64,000 nt of DNA from Labilithrix luteola (GTDB lineage: Bacteria; Myxococcota_A; Polyangia; Polyangiales; Polyangiaceae): contig NZ_CP012333.1 in assembly GCF_001263205.1 (NCBI RefSeq), forward strand, positions 8,537,501-8,601,500, read 5' to 3'. The position numbers and the translations under genes were made by a program. Positions 58,742 through 64,000 of the stretch are shown here, piece by piece; position 1 is the first letter of the stretch, and each line of letters starts with the position of its first letter. The notes beneath the pieces are model-generated. The model was given only the letters and a program-made list of their open reading frames with translations, was not told the DNA's origin and ran no database searches.

Positions 58742-59461
58742 TCAGTGCGCGGTGGCGGCGGCGATGGCGTCGTCGAGTGTGAGCGAGCCGTCGTAGAGGG
58801 CTCGACCGACGATGGCACTCTCGACGTTGGGGAGCGCGGCGAGCGCCGTGAGATGCGCAGCGGTGCCGACGCCGCCCGAAGCGATGACGGGGAAGGGGGA
58901 GCTCTTGGCGAGTGCGCCGGTCGCTTCGACGTTCGGCCCGCTCCCCGTGCCGTCGCGCGCGACGTCGGTGTAGAGGACCGCGCCGATCGGGACGTCGCCG
59001 AGAGAACGGACGAGGTCGACAGCGGTGATCTGCGAGGTCACCGTCCAGCCGTCGGTGGCGACGTAACCATTCTTCGCGTCGACAGCGAGGACGACCACGC
59101 CGGGGTAGGCGCGCGCCAGCTCGCGGACGAGCTCGGGATCTTTCACGGCCGCCGTTCCGAGAACGACGCGTTTCGCGCCGAGAGCGAGATAACCCTCGAG
59201 CGCCGCACGCGAGCGAACACCGCCACCGACCTGCAACGCACCACCGAAGGCCTCGGCGATCTCTCGGACGCGATCGCGCTGGACGGGCTCGCCTGCCTTG
59301 GCGCCTTCGAGGTCGACGACGTGGAGCAGATCGATCTTGCCGCGCAGGCGGCGTGCGACGGCCGGGGGATCGGCGTCGTAGACCGTTGCCTCCTCGTAGC
59401 GGCCCTGGTGGAGACGGACGGCCTTGCCGTCGAGAAGGTCGATCGCCGGAAGGATGCGCAT
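58742..59461 (-). CDS. hisA: Phosphoribosylformimino-AICAR ribotide isomerase
   Basis: A 239-residue (beta/alpha)8 enzyme of histidine synthesis that isomerises ProFAR to PRFAR. Catalytic Asp near the N-terminus (MRILPAIDLLDGKAVRL) and the second Asp in VLYTDVARDGTGSGPN. VGGGVRSRAALEGYLALGA and PVIASGGVGTAAHL mark the phosphate-binding half-barrels. It begins five bases after hisH, with which it forms an operon. Confidence 0.95.
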   Translation of the reverse strand: MRILPAIDLLDGKAVRLHQGRYEEATVYDADPPAVARRLRGKIDLLHVVDLEGAKAGEPVQRDRVREIAEAFGGALQVGGGVRSRAALEGYLALGAKRVVLGTAAVKDPELVRELARAYPGVVVLAVDAKNGYVATDGWTVTSQITAVDLVRSLGDVPIGAVLYTDVARDGTGSGPNVEATGALAKSSPFPVIASGGVGTAAHLTALAALPNVESAIVGRALYDGSLTLDDAIAAATAH

Positions 59462-59466
59462 GACCG

Positions 59467-60114
59467 TTACCTCGCGAAGAAGGACGCGAGCAGCGCGCGC
59501 CCTGCAGCCTGGCTCTTTTCCGGGTGGAACTGCACGCCAAGCACGTTGTCTTTGCCGATCGCGCTCACGAAGCGCATGCCGTACTCCGTCGTGGCGAGCG
59601 CGACGGAGTCATCGCTCGGAACCACGGCGTAGCTGTGCGCGAAGTAGAAATGGTCGGGCACGGCGCCGAGCGACGACCGCGCGGAGTCGTTCGTGGGCTC
59701 GACGGCATTCCAGCCGATATGAGGAAGGGGGTAGGCGACGCCGCTCGCGGGGTCGACCCCGCAAACCATGCGGCGAACGTGGCCGGGGAGGACCGCGAGC
59801 CCCTTCGCACCCGGCGCCTCTTCGCTGTCTTCGAAGAGCACCTGCATGCCCAGACAGATCCCGAGATATGGCTTGCCTCGCGCGATGTGCTCTTGGAGCG
59901 CGTCGGCGAAGCCGCCCTGGACCGACTGCGCGAAGGCGCCGAACGCCCCCTGGCCGGGAACCACGACGAAGTCCGCATGGGCGAGCTCTGCCGGCACCCC
60001 GCTGACCACCACTTCGAACGTCTTTGGCGCCGTACGTTCAACGGCCCGAACGACGCTCCGAACGTTGCCGACCCCCGTCTGACAAATGACGATGCGCACG
60101 TCGGGGAAGCCCAT
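59467..60114 (-). CDS. hisH: Imidazole glycerol phosphate synthase subunit HisH
   Basis: A 215-residue class-I glutamine amidotransferase that supplies ammonia to HisF. Catalytic Cys in YLGICLGMQVLFEDSE, catalytic His-x-Glu in LGVQFHPEKSQAAG, and VPGQGAFGAFAQ as oxyanion region. hisF and the other his genes are not in the window, so the pathway is split in this genome. Confidence 0.94.
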   Translation of the reverse strand: MGFPDVRIVICQTGVGNVRSVVRAVERTAPKTFEVVVSGVPAELAHADFVVVPGQGAFGAFAQSVQGGFADALQEHIARGKPYLGICLGMQVLFEDSEEAPGAKGLAVLPGHVRRMVCGVDPASGVAYPLPHIGWNAVEPTNDSARSSLGAVPDHFYFAHSYAVVPSDDSVALATTEYGMRFVSAIGKDNVLGVQFHPEKSQAAGRALLASFFAR

Positions 60115-60170
60115 AGCACGCGCCAGTGCTCCCGTGTTATGCCGAGTTCGAACCGCAGGCGAGAACGCAC

Positions 60171-61520
60171 GTGAATCGACTGGAAAACAGGGGCACAGAA
60201 CCGGGCGTTCGCAACCACGTTCGCAACCATGTCCGCACCGATTCGCAATCGCGCGTACTGGGCATCGTGCGGGCCGGCAGAGGTTCGATCGCCACGCTGG
60301 CGATGGCGGCGCTTCTCGTCGCTGCGTGTGGGGGGTCGTCGTCCAGGGCGAACACGCCGACGGCGCACGTCGCGGACCACTGCCCCGACATGGCCAAGCC
60401 GGACGAGCTCAGTGCGTTCGACTTCGCCACGGAGTATGCGCTCTCCCACGCCGCTGCGGACAAGCTCAAGGCGGCCGCGCTCGCCACGATGGAGGTGAGC
60501 ACGCTCGCCGACAAGCTCGACGCCGATCTCGGCATCGCGTGCGCGCAGATCGCGACGGACCTCGGCACCAAGGGCGACTGGCGAAGCGGTAGCGACGCGT
60601 GCGCTGCCGCGATCAAGGCCGTCCATGACGCGCGTGCGAAGGTCGGCTCCAAGGCGACCGCCAAGCTCGTGACCATTCCGCCGCTCTGCACGGTGGACGC
60701 GAGCTTGATGACGAAGTGCGCGAGCATCTGCGATTCGTCGATCCCCGCCGATCGCGTGAAAGCCGAGTGCCCGCTCAAGGCCGGCCGCTGCGACGGCAAT
60801 TGCGACGGCAATTGCGAGGTGAAGTCCGCCAAGTGCGATGGCAACTGCGCGGGCACGTGCGAGGGGCAGGTCAAAGGCATCTGCGGCGGCCGCTGCCGCG
60901 GAACCTGCGATGGCAAGCCCTCCTCGAGCGGCTGCGCAGGGATCTGCGTGGGCACGTGTGACAAGGGCGCGATCAACGGCGAGTGCAAAGGCACCTGCTC
61001 GGGATCCTGCAAGGCGAAGGCGCCCGGGATCTGCAACGGCATCTGCACGGGAGCGTGCACCGTGGAGCTCTCCGACGCGCGGTGCGCCGGCGAATTCAAG
61101 ACGCCCGATGTCAGCACGGACTGCCGCGCGCGTTGCGAGCTCGCGGTGATGAACCAGACCGAGTGCGCGACGCCCCAAGTCGGCCTCGTCTTCTCGGGAA
61201 CGCTCTCCGGTCGCGAGCGCGAGACCGCCGAGTCGATGAAGAACGCCGTCGACAGGTCGTTCCCGAGCCTCCTCAAGATCCTGAACGAGCTCGGCGACGA
61301 CGCGGGAAAGCGCGTCCTCAACGCGCAGGCCGTGATCGAAGGCGCGCGTACCGGCTTGAAGGACATGGCCATGTCGGGCGGTGCCTCCACGGCGGCAGCG
61401 TCGGAAGCGCAGCTCACGAAGTGCTTCGACGCTCCGTTCAAGGCCGGTGCGGCCCAGGCGGGTGCGGTGAAGGCGGAGCTCGATCAGGCGCTCGGCGTTC
61501 GCGACGAAGTGACGAAGTAG
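60171..61520 (+). CDS. Lipoprotein with cysteine-rich repeats
   Basis: A 449-residue lipoprotein from GTG 60171 (lipobox AALLVAACGGSSS). The N-terminal half is helical (DLGIACAQIATDLGTKGDWR). Residues of about 205-300 are a run of short repeats of the form C-x2/3-C-x3-C (CDGNCDGNCEVKSAKCDGNC, CAGICVGTCDKGAINGEC, CKGTCSGSCKAKAPGICNG). The C-terminal half is helical again (FPSLLKILNELGDDAGKRVL). Cys-repeat lipoproteins of this type are common in myxobacteria; function is unknown, and metal binding or an extended disulfide rod are possible. Confidence 0.78.
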   Translation: MNRLENRGTEPGVRNHVRNHVRTDSQSRVLGIVRAGRGSIATLAMAALLVAACGGSSSRANTPTAHVADHCPDMAKPDELSAFDFATEYALSHAAADKLKAAALATMEVSTLADKLDADLGIACAQIATDLGTKGDWRSGSDACAAAIKAVHDARAKVGSKATAKLVTIPPLCTVDASLMTKCASICDSSIPADRVKAECPLKAGRCDGNCDGNCEVKSAKCDGNCAGTCEGQVKGICGGRCRGTCDGKPSSSGCAGICVGTCDKGAINGECKGTCSGSCKAKAPGICNGICTGACTVELSDARCAGEFKTPDVSTDCRARCELAVMNQTECATPQVGLVFSGTLSGRERETAESMKNAVDRSFPSLLKILNELGDDAGKRVLNAQAVIEGARTGLKDMAMSGGASTAAASEAQLTKCFDAPFKAGAAQAGAVKAELDQALGVRDEVTK

Positions 61521-61543
61521 TTCGTCTTCGCACGGCGCAAAGA

Positions 61544-61578
61544 AAACGGGCCGCCTCGTTTGCGAGAGCGGCCCGTTT
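61544..61578. terminator. Bidirectional intrinsic terminator
   Basis: AAACGGGCCGC (61544-61554), thirteen-base loop, GCGGCCCGTTT (61568-61578): an 11-bp perfect stem ending with A and T flanks. It lies between the converging lipoprotein and argB genes and can serve both. Confidence 0.75.
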
Positions 61579-61604
61579 CGTTTCGTTCGGAGTGGAGCGG
61601 GGCG

Positions 61605-62426
61605 TCAGGCGACGAGCACGGTGCCGACGCTTCCCGGCTCTTCGACGGCACGTGCGAGATCGCCGCGCGACAGACGTCCCACGATGTGGACCGCGCGAAC
61701 GCCCTCGGCGATGGCCGCGAACGATTCCTCGAGCTTCGGAATCATGCCCTTGGTCACGACGCCTTCCTCGATGGCGCGCTTGCCGTCTTCGAGCGTCATC
61801 TTGCCGATGCGCGACGAGGGGTCGCTCACGTCACGAAGGACGCCAGGTACGTCGGTGACGAGCACCAGCGCACGGGCGTCGAGGCGGATGGCGACCTGGT
61901 TGGCGACGGCATCGGCGTTGATGTTGAAGAGGTTGCCCTTCGCATCGGAGCCGAGGCAGGCGAGCACCGGGACGTACCCGTCCGCCGTGAGCAGTGCGAT
62001 GAGCGCATCGTTGACGCCGATCACGTCGCCGACGAAGCCGAAGTCGATCGGGTCGGGGCCGCCGCCCACGACGACCTTGGCCGGGCGCTTGGTGGCGAGC
62101 ACCGTGCAGGCGCTCGCGCCGTGCAGACCCACAGGCTTGGTTCCCGCGGCGACGAGGGCTGCGCAGAGGTCGACGTTGACCTTGCCCGCGACGGTCATCT
62201 TCATGACCTCGAGGGTGTCCTGATCGGTGATGCGTCGACCGCCGACGATCTTCGGCGTCTGACCGAGGCGCTTCTGCAGATCGGTGGCCTGGGGGCCGCC
62301 GCCGTGGACGAGCACGACGGGCGTACCCTCCGCGCGCATCTCTGCGACGTCGGCCGCGATGGCCGCCATGTGGGGGCCTTGAACGACCTCGCCACCGAGC
62401 TTGATGATGACGGGACCTTTGTTCAC
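61605..62426 (-). CDS. argB: Acetylglutamate kinase
   Basis: A 273-residue amino-acid kinase that phosphorylates N-acetylglutamate in arginine synthesis. PVIIKLGGEVV, VVLVHGGGPQA, LFNINADAVANQVAIRLDAR and LVLVTDVPGVL are the family motifs. GTG 62426 overlaps the argC stop by four bases (GTGA), confirming an argC-argB operon. Confidence 0.94.
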   Translation of the reverse strand: MNKGPVIIKLGGEVVQGPHMAAIAADVAEMRAEGTPVVLVHGGGPQATDLQKRLGQTPKIVGGRRITDQDTLEVMKMTVAGKVNVDLCAALVAAGTKPVGLHGASACTVLATKRPAKVVVGGGPDPIDFGFVGDVIGVNDALIALLTADGYVPVLACLGSDAKGNLFNINADAVANQVAIRLDARALVLVTDVPGVLRDVSDPSSRIGKMTLEDGKRAIEEGVVTKGMIPKLEESFAAIAEGVRAVHIVGRLSRGDLARAVEEPGSVGTVLVA

Positions 62427-63487
62427 GGCCAGCCTCCCGGATCTTCGAGCGTGGTGCGCTCGTCGACGCCGAGCATCAGGTTCATCGACTGGATGGCTTG
62501 GCCTGCGCCGCCCTTGATCAGGTTGTCGGTCACCGAGAAGCACGCCACGACGCGCTTGCCGGGCTCGGCGCCGTCGGTGCCGGGCTGGACGCCCACTTCG
62601 CAGAAGTTCGTGCCGCTGACGGCGGCGACCTCGGGGAGGCGCTTCTCCGGGACGCGGACGAAGGGCTCGCCCTTGTACGTTTCCTTGTAGAGTGCACGAA
62701 TCTGATCCGCGCTCGTGCCCTCGGAGACGTGCGCGAAGCACGTGGCGAAGATGCCGCGCGAGAGAGGCGCGCTCACGGGGACGAAGCGGATGTCGACGTT
62801 CTTGGCGCCGGCGTCGCGCAGCGTCTGCGTGATCTCGGGGATGTGCTGGTGATCGAGCGGCTTGTACGTGCGCAGATTGACCGCCCGAACCGGGTGGTGC
62901 GTGCCGGCGCTCGGAACGACGCCGCTGCCCGACGAGCCGGTGATGCCCACGACTTCCACCGCGCCGTCCAGCAAGCCTGCCTTCGCGAGCGGCATGAGCG
63001 CGAGCTCGATCGTGGTGGCGAAGCAACCCGGCGAGGCCACGTACTTCGCCTTCTTGATCGCGTCGCGGTTGAGCTCCGGCAGGCCGTAGACGAACGTGCC
63101 GTCGGTCAGGCGCTCCGGGCACGGATGCTCGGCGTGGTAGTACTTCTTGTAGAGCGCGGCGTCGCGAAGACGGAAGTCACCCGAAAGGTCGACGACGCGT
63201 GCGCCGGTCGCCATGAGCTCGGGCATCTTGGTGGCCGAGACCTTGTGGGGGAGGCCGAGCAGGACCACGTCCATGCCCTGCGCCGCTTCCGCGGGCGACA
63301 TGCCTTCGAACTTCAGGTCGGTCCGGCCTTCGAGGTTCGGATGGGCCGCCGAGAGGGGCTCGCCGATGAAGTCGACCGACGCGACGCGGACGAGCTCGAC
63401 GTCCGGATGGAGGAGCAGGCGTCGGATGAGCTCACCGCCGCCGTAACCGCTGCCGCCGATCACGGCGGCCTTGAAGCGCTTCGTCAT
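62423..63487 (-). CDS. argC: N-acetyl-gamma-glutamyl-phosphate reductase
   Basis: A 354-residue NADP-dependent reductase, next step after ArgB. The Rossmann start is KAAVIGGSGYGGGELIRRL. The catalytic Cys lies in YVASPGCFATTIELALMP, and HHPVRAVNLRTYKPLDHQHI follows. argB is downstream. argD and other arg genes are not seen here. Confidence 0.94.
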   Translation of the reverse strand: MTKRFKAAVIGGSGYGGGELIRRLLLHPDVELVRVASVDFIGEPLSAAHPNLEGRTDLKFEGMSPAEAAQGMDVVLLGLPHKVSATKMPELMATGARVVDLSGDFRLRDAALYKKYYHAEHPCPERLTDGTFVYGLPELNRDAIKKAKYVASPGCFATTIELALMPLAKAGLLDGAVEVVGITGSSGSGVVPSAGTHHPVRAVNLRTYKPLDHQHIPEITQTLRDAGAKNVDIRFVPVSAPLSRGIFATCFAHVSEGTSADQIRALYKETYKGEPFVRVPEKRLPEVAAVSGTNFCEVGVQPGTDGAEPGKRVVACFSVTDNLIKGGAGQAIQSMNLMLGVDERTTLEDPGGWP

Positions 63488-63587
63488 GGCGAGACGAAGC
63501 TAGCGAAAAGGCCACGCGAGCAACAGGGCGCTCGAGCACGATCGCGGGAGCGAACCGAGCCTATCGGCGAAATGGCGCAGTACGGCT

Positions 63588-64000
63588 CTACGAACGCGGT
63601 GCGTCGCGCGGGGCGATCGTGCCCATGATCCAGTCGAAGAGCGGCACCGTCACGTTGAAGTTCCATCGCTGCATCAAGCGCGGATCGTGGTGCTTGGCGT
63701 GATGCGCGCGGAGGATGCGAAGGATCGCCAGTCGATTCACGATGCTCGTCTTCGGGGCGTGATAGGAGAGGTGCAAGAGCTCGTAGCTCACCATGAAGAG
63801 GCTCGTGGCGACGAGGAAGAGCCACCCCGCCGATGCCGACCACAACTTGCCGATGCCGACGGCGAAGGGCGTCGCAGCGAGCACGATGCCGAGCACGCCG
63901 GCAGCGGGAATGAGCACCAGGCGGAACTCCGCCGTCGAGCGGAGCGCCATGTCTTCCTCGACGTAGATCATATGATGCATCGGCGTGTGCTTGTCGTAGA
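63588..64000 (-). CDS. Fatty acid hydroxylase / sterol desaturase family protein (5' end outside the window)
   Basis: The final 137 residues of a di-iron membrane enzyme, reading in from the right edge. His clusters that bind iron are visible: DKHTPMHHMIY, ELLHLSYHAP and RAHHAKHHDPRLMQRWNF. Two hydrophobic helices (LVLIPAAGVLGIVLAATPF, WLFLVATSLFMVSYELL) lie between them. The start codon is beyond base 64000. Lipid hydroxylation or desaturation is the family role; substrate unknown. Confidence 0.8.
   Translation of the reverse strand, partial: YDKHTPMHHMIYVEEDMALRSTAEFRLVLIPAAGVLGIVLAATPFAVGIGKLWSASAGWLFLVATSLFMVSYELLHLSYHAPKTSIVNRLAILRILRAHHAKHHDPRLMQRWNFNVTVPLFDWIMGTIAPRDAPRS

Overview
The window looks like chromosomal DNA of a myxobacterium, most likely of the order Polyangiales. 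This is inferred, not proven. The DNA is very GC rich with G/C at most third codon positions. There are two Hanks-type Ser/Thr kinases, three FHA proteins, two sigma-54 activators, many lipoproteins, a TonB-type receptor carrying its own N-terminal TonB-like domain, and a DUF1592/DUF1552 pair. I see no insertion sequence, phage gene or CRISPR array.

Layout. 1-220 is the tail of a membrane-anchored protein. 304-11149 is a sigma-54 activator and a divergent nine-gene operon: PstS-like binding protein, small lipoprotein, OprP/OprO-like porin, YfaP-like lipoprotein, ExbB, ExbD, TonB, TonB-dependent receptor and a second lipoprotein. Together they look like a TonB-driven uptake system, perhaps for phosphate or an organophosphate. 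11332-14025 holds a NifU-domain protein and two FHA paralogues separated by a 10-bp phased repeat. 14049-22548 is a minus-strand run: DciA-like, HEAT-repeat, VWA membrane, DUF4159, lipoprotein and Ppx/GppA genes. A tRNA-Leu(CAA) at 23938 is followed by a decayed membrane/TPR pseudogene.

25993-35568 carries a small basic protein, a TPR kinase, rpsU, a ferredoxin-thioredoxin-reductase-like protein next to a thioredoxin-fold protein, and deoC with one complete and one truncated aldehyde dehydrogenase. 35570-44957 is mixed: MscS channel, VTT membrane protein, DinB-like enzyme, two probable small ORFs, rbfA-rtcB and a LamG lipoprotein. 45065-52086 is a second sigma-54 unit, a DUF1592/DUF1552 operon under an FHA-AAA+ activator, followed by a kinase and its membrane partner. 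The remainder holds an M32 carboxypeptidase, a polysaccharide deacetylase with a divergent LysR regulator, a HIT protein, hisA-hisH, a Cys-repeat lipoprotein, argC-argB and the edge of a fatty-acid-hydroxylase gene.

The strongest discovery candidates are the two sigma-54 units. In each, an activator gene lies beside a -24/-12 promoter and a perfect inverted repeat placed where an activator could bind. Starts were chosen from ribosome-binding sites, signal peptides and overlaps; uncertain ones are flagged.
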